From the NCBI RefSeq assembly GCF_002387245.1, contig NZ_DGLD01000019.1, positions 186,001-250,000 of the forward strand: 64,000 nucleotides of DNA, in the 5' to 3' direction. Below are positions 57,358 through 64,000 of the stretch, in pieces. The DNA is from Brevundimonas sp. UBA4553 (GTDB lineage: Bacteria; Pseudomonadota; Alphaproteobacteria; Caulobacterales; Caulobacteraceae). Numbering within the stretch: the first letter of the stretch is position 1; each line of letters opens with the position of its first letter. Under the pieces are notes generated by a model, which worked only from the letters and a program-made list of their open reading frames with translations, made no database searches and was not told where the DNA came from. The translations under genes were made by a program, and so were the position numbers.

Positions 57358-59433
57358 TCATGAGAAGGACAGTTCCGCGCGCTCGGCGCCGTCCCGCGCC
57401 GTCACGCAAACCGACCGGCCTCTTACGCGAAGGCGGTTGATCCGCACCGCCTCCCAGCCCTTGGGGAGGGTGATCGGTCGGCGCGCCCAGGTTTCCGGCT
57501 CGCCGTCGTCCACCACCAGTCCGGTAAGGCCGAAACAGAGACCCAGGAGCATGCCGCCTAGGTTGGCGAAAAACGGCCCGGCCGCCGGACCGTCCGCCCG
57601 GTCCGGCCTGTATTCCAGGCACTGGTGGAACCGGGGGCTGTCATAGGCGGCGAAGCCTTCCTCAAACAGTTTCAGCGCCAGGTCGCGGTCTCCGGCCATC
57701 GTCGCCCAGACGCAGTAGAGAGCAGGCAGCATGGGCGAACCCACATAGTCCGGCCAAAGCTTCAGATAGAAGCTCAGGGTCTTGCGGCGCACGGACGACG
57801 CAGCCGGATAGTCGTAGGGAAAAAGCCCGGCGAGAGGCGAGGGGGTGGCGCCCTTTTCCTCACGGCGATCATAGTCGTCATGGGCGGCGATCACCCCGTC
57901 GGCGCGCACCGGGAGATAGAGGTCGGCGAGAACCGCCTTCCAGGCGTCAGGCGCGGGTCTATGGAGCTGGCCCGCTACGCGCAGCGCCCGCTGCAGCACG
58001 TCGGCGCCGGCCATCAGGGTGAAGGCGTCGTTGTCCGGAGGCGAGGGAACCTCGGCCGGTCCCATGGAACGCAGGAGCTCGAAACCCCGGTCCGTTCGGG
58101 TGACCCGGCTTACGAACCAGTCGGCCACCCCGCTGAGGACCGGCCAGGCCTCCTGCTCCATGAACATCTGTTCGCCCGTGGCGTCGGCGAAAAGGGAGAA
58201 GGCGCGGGCCACATGGAGGGAGACATGGTCCTCGTGGTGAGCGGCGTCGCCGGCGCCGGGCGCCGCCTCCTGGCCCGTGCCGGGCGCCGCCTCCCAGGGA
58301 TACTGCAGTCCCTGCCTGTTCGAGAGTCGCGCATTGTCCGCCGCCGCCGACCGTCCGCGGCTCCTGAAGGCGAGCATGGCGCGCGCGGCGTCCGGTTGCA
58401 TGAGGATCAGGGGCGGGAGGCAGAAGGCCTCCACGTCCCACATCACATGGCCGTAATAGTAGTGATAATCGCGCCAGGTCGCGAGGCCGAAGATGGAGGT
58501 GGAGGACGGCGTCGCGGGGTGCGCGGAGGCGTTGAGATAATAGAAGGCCGCGTCGACGAGCGCCTGGTGCCGTTCACTCGCGCCGACAATGACGATCCGG
58601 CCCTCCCAGATTTCCGACCAGGCCGCGCGGTTGCGGCGTCTCAGGACGTCAAATCCGGTCCGGCCCGCCCTGGAGACGCGCCTGACCGCCTCCTCGTCCG
58701 GCCGAACGTGGAGGGCCGAAGGGACCAGAGCCGCCAGCTGATGGAAGCTCGACGCCCTGCCTGAGGCCAGCCGGATGTCGTATTCCGTGCAGAGGGGACC
58801 GGCGTCGCTCCAGGCCAGGACCTGTCGCCCGGCGGCAGCGGGGGCGCGGGTGACGAGGGCCAGACCGCATTGGCCGAGCGCGTCAGCCGTTTCCCACAGG
58901 AGGCTGCCGTCACAGGCGGGTTCGGGTTCGCCGGGCGTGTCGGTCCCTCGTCGGGCGATGCGTCCGGGCAGGCCTGCGATCGACACCAGGGCCCGGAACT
59001 TCAGGTCGCAGGGCCCATCGGCGGTGACGCGGACTTCCTGGGCGACGATCGAGGGGGCGGTTCGGCTGGCGAAGGCGACGATCTCGACCCGGATGCTCCG
59101 GGCCCTTGCTCGGAAGGTGAAGGCGGAATGAAGCTCGGCTTTCGCGAAATCGTAGGATTGACGGAGGTCGCCGACAGCCCAGGGTTGCTCGCTCATCCAG
59201 ACCCCGTCGATCGCCAGGTCCCCGGACAGAGGATAGGGTGCGGCGGCGGCGGCCTCGATCCCGCGCTCCGGGTGGGCGCCGGCCAGGCCGCTGACGAGGA
59301 CCATGCCGGCGAAGAGGGGGACCTCGCGAACCCTCAGGCCGATCAGGCCGTTGCCAAGATAGGCCGGCAGCTCGCCGTCTCGAGGTCCGGAAACAGGTTC
59401 AGGGTTCAGCGGCGGCGCAGGAGGGTCATCCAT
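57358..59433 (-). CDS. Glycoside hydrolase family 65 protein
   Basis: 691 residues. An N-terminal beta-sandwich (to about residue 260) is followed by the alpha/alpha barrel. The barrel has YYYGHVMWDVEAFCLPPLIL, equivalent to the W-D-E/D-F substrate region. MGPAEVPSPPDNDAFT matches the GH65 block GPDE-DN-A-T, in which the Glu is the general acid. GH65 members are phosphorylases or glucosidases of alpha-glucosides, and the overall pattern is closer to the glucosidase-like ATHL1 group. No signal peptide is seen. A small gene is just upstream on the same strand. Confidence 0.85.
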   Translation of the reverse strand: MDDPPAPPLNPEPVSGPRDGELPAYLGNGLIGLRVREVPLFAGMVLVSGLAGAHPERGIEAAAAAPYPLSGDLAIDGVWMSEQPWAVGDLRQSYDFAKAELHSAFTFRARARSIRVEIVAFASRTAPSIVAQEVRVTADGPCDLKFRALVSIAGLPGRIARRGTDTPGEPEPACDGSLLWETADALGQCGLALVTRAPAAAGRQVLAWSDAGPLCTEYDIRLASGRASSFHQLAALVPSALHVRPDEEAVRRVSRAGRTGFDVLRRRNRAAWSEIWEGRIVIVGASERHQALVDAAFYYLNASAHPATPSSTSIFGLATWRDYHYYYGHVMWDVEAFCLPPLILMQPDAARAMLAFRSRGRSAAADNARLSNRQGLQYPWEAAPGTGQEAAPGAGDAAHHEDHVSLHVARAFSLFADATGEQMFMEQEAWPVLSGVADWFVSRVTRTDRGFELLRSMGPAEVPSPPDNDAFTLMAGADVLQRALRVAGQLHRPAPDAWKAVLADLYLPVRADGVIAAHDDYDRREEKGATPSPLAGLFPYDYPAASSVRRKTLSFYLKLWPDYVGSPMLPALYCVWATMAGDRDLALKLFEEGFAAYDSPRFHQCLEYRPDRADGPAAGPFFANLGGMLLGLCFGLTGLVVDDGEPETWARRPITLPKGWEAVRINRLRVRGRSVCVTARDGAERAELSFS

Positions 59434-59454
59434 TCGGGGGAGGCTCCGCCGGCC

Positions 59455-59667
59455 TTATCTCACCGGGCTGTTCGACCGTCTTCGATCGGCAGGCCTCTTG
59501 AAGGTGTCGCCGACCACCGTGGCGTCCGGGCCGTCGGGACCGGCGCGCTTGCGGGATTCGCGACCGGTGCGCGCCACGGCCTCGTCGGACTCGTCAGCCT
59601 CGGGCTTGCCGCCCGGCGTCGCGGCGTTGCGGGCCCGTCCGCGTGATTGCTCCGTCACAATGATCAT
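59455..59667 (-). CDS. Possible small hydrophilic protein upstream of GH65
   Basis: 70 residues from the ATG at 59667 (AGGAG only 1 nt away) or 67 from a GTG at 59658, where the spacing of 10 nt is better. It starts VTEQSRGRARNAATPGGKPE and is rich in Arg, Asp, Glu and Pro, so likely disordered. Its stop is 21 nt from the GH65 start, suggesting one transcript. No family was recognised. Confidence 0.45.
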   Translation of the reverse strand: MIIVTEQSRGRARNAATPGGKPEADESDEAVARTGRESRKRAGPDGPDATVVGDTFKRPADRRRSNSPVR

Positions 59668-59990
59668 GCTCCTGACCGCCCCACGCCATACAGACGGCCT
59701 CTGGCCGGAATGGTTCCTTCCCACGCGCCCGGACGAGCCTGTGTCGGGCGCCGGTCTCTGCGCGTTCGCAGTTTCAGAAGAGGAGCGCAGGACGATCATC
59801 TCCGGCGCTGCGGGTTGCGACCGGACGGACGCGGTCCTGCCGAGAGCAGATCGCGGCGGCCGACCCCCGGCTCGCAGCCGCCGCTGCTCTTTCCTCCCGC
59901 CTTCTTCGTGTCGCGGCTCAGGGCCGTAGAGCCGGGGAAGGCGAAGCAAGGGAGGGCGTGGGCGCTCCGCAGAGGAGTGGAGGAGGCCCC
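59668..59990. other. Gene-free stretch upstream of radC
   Basis: About 320 bp between the divergent small gene and radC. No coding sequence with family support was seen. The radC ribosome-binding site GGAGGAGG lies at the right end. Promoters for both directions should be here but were not assigned. Confidence 0.4.
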
Positions 59991-60695
59991 ATGGACAGCA
60001 TCAAGCGATCGCCCGACCTGGAAATCACGACCTTGAGCCCGTCTGACCTGCAACGGCCGGCCCAGCCGGCCTTCCTGGAGGAGAGGGCCGATGCCGCCCT
60101 TCTGACCGGCTTGCTGGAACAGGAAGGCAAGAAAGGCTCCTGGCGGACGGCCTGCCGTCTTCTTGAGGAATTCGGCGACCTGGCCGGACTGGCGTCCGCC
60201 GACGAGGCCGCATTGGCGCGCGCCGGCCTGGGGGCGCAGGCCGCGACCAGCTTGATCCGCGCGCGGAGGCTCGCCATCGCCATACTGGGCGCCGAGGCCC
60301 GGCGTAGACCCGTCCTGTCGTCCTGGAGCGCTCTGGTCGACTATCTCCGCGCCGATCTCTCTCACGCCCCGCGCGAACACTTCAGGGTGCTTTACCTCGA
60401 CAAGCGCAACCTGTTGTTGCGCGAAGAGCATCGCGCCGAAGGCACGGTCGACCACGCCCCCGTCTACGTGCGCGAGGTGGTGCGCCGGGCGCTTGAGCTC
60501 TCCGCCTCTGCCCTCATCCTGGCCCATAATCATCCGTCGGGCGATCCCGCGCCGTCGCGGGCCGACATCGAGATGACCCGACGCATTGTCGACGGCGCGC
60601 GTCTGTTCGACATTCTCGTTCACGACCATGTCGTCATCGGTCGGGAGGGGATTCAGAGCTTTCGCGCCCTGGGCCTGATTGGCGAACGGCCATGA
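59991..60695 (+). CDS. radC: RadC-family JAB/MPN-domain protein
   Basis: 234 residues from the ATG at 59991, which follows GGAGGAGG. After a helix-hairpin-helix-like region (residues 60-95) comes the JAMM metal motif HNHPSGDPAPSRAD, preceded by FRVLYLDKRNLLLREE and followed by FDILVHDHVVIG. RadC proteins were once called DNA repair factors, but the domain suggests a metalloprotease-like fold. They are common cargo of integrative elements. It overlaps the Toprim gene by 4 nt. Confidence 0.9.
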   Translation: MDSIKRSPDLEITTLSPSDLQRPAQPAFLEERADAALLTGLLEQEGKKGSWRTACRLLEEFGDLAGLASADEAALARAGLGAQAATSLIRARRLAIAILGAEARRRPVLSSWSALVDYLRADLSHAPREHFRVLYLDKRNLLLREEHRAEGTVDHAPVYVREVVRRALELSASALILAHNHPSGDPAPSRADIEMTRRIVDGARLFDILVHDHVVIGREGIQSFRALGLIGERP

Positions 60696-61573
60696 GCCTG
60701 GCCGGCATCGTGGCCGCCCTCGGGGGCGAGCTCCATGCGGGCGGCAGCATCGCCCACGTCCCGGCCCCCGGTCACAGCCGCGCCGACCGATCCGTCTCCC
60801 TCCTGCTCGACGGCGACCGGGTGGTCGTCCATGGTTTCGGCGCGTCCGATTGGCGCGAGGTCCGCGACTATCTGCGCGGCCTCGGCCTGATCGACTTCGA
60901 GGGCCGGCTGACCGGGCGGGGCCTCGGCCCGACGACAGGCGGGCCGGCCGGCCGGCCGGCGGCGCCCGTCCGGACGGCGGCGGCGGTCGCCCTCTGGGAG
61001 GCCGCCCGGCCTCTCCGGGAGGGAGATCTTTGCCACCGACATTTTCAACGTCGTCGCATCGCCGGGGCGGTCCTCAGTCCCGCGCTCCGGCGTCACCCCG
61101 CCGCCCCCGTCAGCGTGTTCCTCAGAGAGGGACCGACACGTCCGGCCTTGCTGGCCGCCGTCCATGCGCCGAACGGAGATCTTGGCGCTGTGGAGATCAC
61201 CTACCTGGAACCTGACGGCAGGATGGCCGAAAGGCTGAGGTTGCCGCGAAAGACGGTGGGCGTGATCGCGCCCGGATCGGCGGTCCGGCTCGATCGGCCG
61301 GCTCCGGCCCTGCTCGTGGCGGAGGGGGTGATGACGACCCTTTCCGCCATGGCGCGGTTCGGGTTGCCGGGCTGGGCCCTGCTTTCGGCGCACAACCTGT
61401 CGAACTGGACCCCGCCCGCGGGGGTGGCGCGGATCATCATCGCCGCTGATCGCGGACCGGCTGGCGAGGGCGCGGCCGCCCGGCTGTCGAGACGCCTGCG
61501 GACGGCTGGCTTGGAATGCCTTGTCCGTCTCCCGCCGGCGAGCTTCGGGGACTGGAACGACGCCGCTCCCTGA
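60692..61573 (+). CDS. Toprim-domain protein, primase-like
   Basis: 293 residues from an ATG overlapping the radC stop. The N-terminal 60 residues (VPAPGHSRADRSVSLLLDG, DRVVVHGFGASDWREVRDYL) resemble the zinc-less primase-like N-domain of plasmid and island proteins. The C-terminal Toprim fold has LLVAEGVMTTLSAM (the acidic E) and RIIIAADRGPAGEGAA (the D-x-D-like block, here with a single strong Asp). It may prime element replication or be a remnant of a DnaG/VirE-like protein. Such genes are typical of mobile islands. Confidence 0.82.
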   Translation: MSLAGIVAALGGELHAGGSIAHVPAPGHSRADRSVSLLLDGDRVVVHGFGASDWREVRDYLRGLGLIDFEGRLTGRGLGPTTGGPAGRPAAPVRTAAAVALWEAARPLREGDLCHRHFQRRRIAGAVLSPALRRHPAAPVSVFLREGPTRPALLAAVHAPNGDLGAVEITYLEPDGRMAERLRLPRKTVGVIAPGSAVRLDRPAPALLVAEGVMTTLSAMARFGLPGWALLSAHNLSNWTPPAGVARIIIAADRGPAGEGAAARLSRRLRTAGLECLVRLPPASFGDWNDAAP

Positions 61574-61639
61574 AGGGAGAGCGAAGGGCGGAGACGGGCG
61601 CCGATGCGACGGGATGAGCCCGATCGATCGGGTGGCGAT

Positions 61640-62414
61640 GACCTATGTCCCGGTCTCAACCCGTGTCCGCCGCTCCGCTTCGATGGCTGCGGCCTGCGCT
61701 CCCGAAGCGTCTGCGTCCCGCCTTCCAGTCGCCGTGTCGCTAGCCGACATCGACATCGCCTCCGAGAACCTTCGCAGCGGCGAGGCCCGGACGAGGATAT
61801 CGCGCGGCCGGCGGAACCATCGCCGTCGCGGCCTTCTGCAATATCCCACCGTGCGCCCCGGCCGGCGGGGGGCTCGACACATGGTTCTGGGCGGTCGGCG
61901 CCGGCTCCTGGCGCTGAGACGCCTGCGCGACGCCGGCCGCGCGAGGACGTCGCGCCTGAGCCGCCCCGCTCCGCCTACGCCGCCGCTGGCGGCGGCGTCC
62001 TCGCCTGAGACCGACGGCATCAGCCACGTCCTGCACGCCGCGCGGTCCGATACGGCGACGCGAGGCCTGATCCGGCCGCTCGCAGGCGAGCCTTCGGTCG
62101 TCCTGAGCGTTCTGGTCGCGCGACCCTTCGCCTGCCTGACTGCCTGGCCGTCTGTCTCGCGCAGTGAGGCCGCCCTGTCCGTAACGGCCTCGACCTTCGT
62201 CCCGGCGCACGGCCGGATCATCGCCGGCCTCGACGGCGTCGTGCGCGAACAGTTGGATGAGCGGCGACGCGCCTGGGAAGCTTGGGGCCCGACCCTCATC
62301 GCCTGGATCTATGGTTTCCACGCGGAAGACCGCTTCGCACTCATGGCTGAACTGACCGCCCTGAGCCTAGACCGGCGGGGCGGATGCCCGGGGATGAGGC
62401 GCTGGCGACGCTGA
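61640..62414 (+). pseudogene. parB: Decayed ParB-type partition protein
   Basis: Family stretches occur in order with frame changes: VSLADIDIASENLRSGEA, then PDEDIARPAE in another frame, then GLLQYPTVRPGRRGARHMVL, then GRRRLLALRRLRDAG. Near the end VSRSEAALSVTASTFVPAHG and LIAWIYGFHAEDRFALMAEL match the C-terminal part of the large ParB proteins of plasmids and islands. The ParB helix-turn-helix middle is lost. An acidic tail in yet another frame may run to about 62535. Confidence 0.78.
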
Positions 62415-62688
62415 GGGGAATCCGGACGAGATCCGAACGGCGGAGGATCGAGGCTCGGGCGCCTTTATGGCGAGCCCTGAGGAAGAAGCCGCCTTTGACG
62501 AGCCGAGTCAGGACGAGGCTGCCCGGGCGACCTGACGCTCACCTCTTTGAGGCGGCGACGCGGCCTGAACGTGAAGGCGGCTTCGCCGGGCGCCTCCGGC
62601 GGAGCCGTCAGATTGGAAAGGAAGGGCTTGAAGGGGCGAGGTCGCCGGGAAGAGGGCTTTCCGGGCCTCCGGATCAAGGAGAATGAAA
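62415..62688. other. No intact gene; possible ParB tail fragment
   Basis: A frame reading ASPEEEAAFDEPSQDEAARA ending near 62535 could be the lost acidic C-terminus of the parB remnant. Nothing else was recognised. The ribosome-binding site AAGGAG for the next gene is at its right end. Confidence 0.35.
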
Positions 62689-63060
62689 ATGCAGACCATG
62701 GTGTTTACCGGCCGCCTAGCGGCCGACCCTCAGATCAGCCCCGACTTCGCCAAGGCGGTGTTCAGGCTGCTCGAGAAGCGCGGCGTGGACCCGGCAGGCA
62801 AGGACAGGATCGTCGGCGTCAACTGCGTGAGCTGGTCGGAGCGACTGAATGAGAAGGTCATCTCGCGCGCCCTGGTCCAGGGCTGCGAGGCGGTGGTCGT
62901 CGGGTCCTTCGTCGACATCGCCTATACGGCGCGCGACGGGAGTGAGCGGGCCGCCAAGGAACTGGTGGTCAACCGGCTGACGGTTCTCGACTGGGTCGCA
63001 GACCGGCAGGCGCCGGCGTCGCGTGCGGACGATTCCGAACCCGGTCGGGAAGCGGCCTGA
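62689..63060 (+). CDS. SSB-like OB-fold protein without the acidic tip
   Basis: 123 residues from the ATG at 62689, which is 7 nt after AAGGAG; an ATG at 62683 is too close to it. The start MQTMVFTGRLAADPQIS and VVGSFVDIAYTARDGSERAA follow the single-strand DNA-binding OB fold, and its first residues match the next gene (MQTLVIEGYLAADPSI). It ends SEPGREAA and lacks the DDDIPF-type C-terminal tip that recruits repair partners. It and the next gene look like a tandem duplicate that has diverged. Confidence 0.8.
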   Translation: MQTMVFTGRLAADPQISPDFAKAVFRLLEKRGVDPAGKDRIVGVNCVSWSERLNEKVISRALVQGCEAVVVGSFVDIAYTARDGSERAAKELVVNRLTVLDWVADRQAPASRADDSEPGREAA

Positions 63061-63093
63061 GCCCGCTACACAATCACTTCAAGGAGACTGATC

Positions 63094-63501
63094 ATGCAGA
63101 CCCTCGTGATTGAAGGCTATCTGGCCGCCGATCCCTCCATTCTGGCGGCCCAGGGCTCGGGACGAAAGCGCGCCGACTTCCGCGTGCTGGAGACCACCCG
63201 TTATCGGCGCTCGGACGGCGAAGCGGGAGAGCGAACGACCGGCTTCAACTGCATCTGCTTCAACGAGAGCACGACTGAGAACTACATCGCCCCCTACGCC
63301 CGCAAGGGCAGCCGCGTCGTGATTCAGGGCCATGTTGAAAACGACAGCTGGACGGGCAAGGACGGTGTCGAACATTACGACCTTCGCGTGGTGGTGGGCG
63401 ATATCCGACTGAAGAACCGTCGGCGGACCGAAGAAGCGCCAGCGACCGCGACGGCCGCAAAAGAAGGCGCGGCTCTTATCGACGACGACATCCCCTTCTG
63501 A
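63094..63501 (+). CDS. ssb: Single-stranded DNA-binding protein
   Basis: 135 residues from the ATG at 63094, with AAGGAG upstream. The OB fold is seen in VIEGYLAADPSILAAQGSG, RRSDGEAGERTTGFNCICF and RKGSRVVIQGHVENDSWTGK, then DLRVVVGDIRLKNRR. The C-terminus DDDIPF is the classical partner-binding tip. It is shorter than the chromosomal SSB, which suits an element-encoded copy. A hairpin follows the stop. Confidence 0.9.
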   Translation: MQTLVIEGYLAADPSILAAQGSGRKRADFRVLETTRYRRSDGEAGERTTGFNCICFNESTTENYIAPYARKGSRVVIQGHVENDSWTGKDGVEHYDLRVVVGDIRLKNRRRTEEAPATATAAKEGAALIDDDIPF

Positions 63502-63553
63502 AGAGGGGGCCGGTCCCGACGGTCGGGTCGCGGCTCTATCCAGGATGTTGGAT

Positions 63554-63583
63554 CCAGGCCCGACGTCCTAGCGTCGGGCCTGG
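63554..63583 (+). terminator. Perfect 12-bp hairpin after ssb
   Basis: CCAGGCCCGACG (63554-63565) pairs fully with CGTCGGGCCTGG (63572-63583) around a 6-nt loop, 53 nt after the ssb stop. There is no T-run, so it would act as a pause or RNA-stabilising structure, or as part of Rho-dependent ending. Confidence 0.5.
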
Positions 63584-63643
63584 AGCTTGAGAGATGAAGG
63601 AAGGGGCGGGGACGGGCGGATCGATTGGACCGGGAGAAGCCTC

Positions 63644-63715
63644 ATGTACTCAACCATCTGGACCCCTGAACGTCAGCGGCGGCTGATCGAACTATGGAGC
63701 GAAGGACGAACGGCG
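63644..63715 (+). pseudogene. gcrA: Truncated GcrA-like start
   Basis: From the ATG at 63644 (GGGAGAAG upstream) the frame reads MYSTIWTPERQRRLIELWSEG and RTA. This matches the start of GcrA, the Caulobacter cell-cycle regulator whose first segment is W-T-D-E-R-V--L-K-LW-EG. The similarity ends near 63712, where unrelated sequence takes over. The rest of the protein is missing in the window. Confidence 0.6.
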
Positions 63716-64000
63716 ATCTTGCTCTCCCCTGTGAATAGAAGCCGCTCCATGGAGGTCAGATACTTCACGACGGCGGCGGGGCGACGTCGGTCTGTTACGG
63801 CGTCAGCGTACCAAGCCGCACCATCCAGATATCGCGCAGCCATCATCGTCGGATCGGTCCGATCGGCGATGAACTGGATTGCTGTTCCGGCGGCGTCGGA
63901 GAGCCGCTTCTGATTATCTGCTCGAAGCCACGACCAGAATTTCTCGTCGAGCCGAGCGCCTTCCCAGTCTCCGGTCCACGTCATGAAGGGGGTTCCATCC
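63673..64000 (-). CDS. HEPN-like protein fragment (partial at the right edge)
   Basis: About 104 residues from an ATG at 63984; the frame is open to the window edge, so the real start may lie outside. The segment AAWYADAVTDRRRPAAVVKY, then LTSMERLLFTGE, follows a pattern of helical HEPN-like (Apea-type) proteins. The last dozen residues come from antisense of the GcrA-like sequence, so its own C-terminus is probably lost at the same junction. The function is unknown. Confidence 0.5.
   Translation of the reverse strand, partial: DGTPFMTWTGDWEGARLDEKFWSWLRADNQKRLSDAAGTAIQFIADRTDPTMMAARYLDGAAWYADAVTDRRRPAAVVKYLTSMERLLFTGESKIAVRPSLHSSISRR

Noticed and set aside
59668..59990. A possible fragment of an SOS-associated peptidase (DGLWPEWFLPTRPDEPVSG)
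   Set aside because: Only a short stretch looks similar from memory, and no catalytic residues could be placed.
61521..62414. An intact 297-residue ParB protein
   Set aside because: Family blocks change frame (PDEDIARPAE is out of frame) and the DNA-binding middle is missing, so the open frame is a by-product of GC-rich decay.
1..64000. CRISPR arrays, rRNA genes and complete insertion sequences
   Set aside because: No regularly spaced repeats, no rRNA segments and no transposase with terminal repeats were seen in the window.

Overview
The window is high-GC DNA with dense, often overlapping bacterial genes. Gene content points to an alphaproteobacterium of the Caulobacterales, most like Brevundimonas: an OmpR-type two-component pair beside DsbD, an RpoE/ChrR singlet-oxygen regulon, a riboswitch-controlled B12 salvage operon, a GcrA-like fragment and degenerate CCGCTT-type intergenic repeats. 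The genus is inferred from gene content only.

Layout. 1-6112: a minus-strand thiol-redox and metallophosphatase operon (DsbD, an Lgt-like/TlpA fusion, a DsbA lipoprotein, a SoxB-like enzyme cut by the window edge), divergent from a response regulator and histidine kinase. A two-copy direct repeat lies between them. 6113-13662: an accessory block with two convergent P-loop NTPase genes. One carries an HsdR-N-like PD-(D/E)xK nuclease domain and is the best candidate here for an uncharacterised defence protein. The block also holds an Excalibur protein, a 43-residue basic protein, a nucleotidyltransferase-HEPN protein and scattered repeats. 13663-19577: a chaperone-usher pilus locus (pilin, terminator, chaperone, usher, probable tip protein) and a LuxR-type regulator. 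19626-30337: cobU, then a cobalamin riboswitch driving btuB, cobC, btuF, btuC, btuD, cobD/cbiB, cobT, cobS, a tyrosine-phosphatase-like gene, cobO and DUF1636. No corrin-ring genes are present, so this is an uptake, salvage and nucleotide-loop assembly system.

30338-31223 is a gene graveyard. 31224-38656 is an ECF sigma/ChrR regulon: DUF2177, DUF1295, an FAD oxidoreductase, DUF1365, photolyase and a cyclopropane-fatty-acid-synthase-like methyltransferase. Three candidate promoters share the pattern ATCC-N16-CGTA. Its ChrR keeps the cupin metal ligands but has lost three of the four N-terminal zinc ligands. 38662-43126 is a rearranged, divergent version of the E. coli yjfIJKLMC cluster. Here YjfI has an extra, possibly DNA-binding, N-terminus and a palindrome sits at its start codon. 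A Tat-exported amidohydrolase follows.

44990 to the right edge is an integrative element. It begins with the 3' half of a tRNA-Val(CAC) next to a tyrosine integrase. It contains intact genes (DUF72, DUF6766, a Crp/Fnr regulator, an isochorismatase-like hydrolase, hemerythrin, a PAS-PAS-kinase-receiver protein, GH65, RadC, a Toprim protein and two SSB-like proteins) among decayed genes (crp/fnr, ndh, xthA, parB, gcrA). A second copy of the integrase leader region at about 53.0 kb suggests a composite of related elements. The surviving genes suggest redox or oxygen sensing and DNA maintenance.
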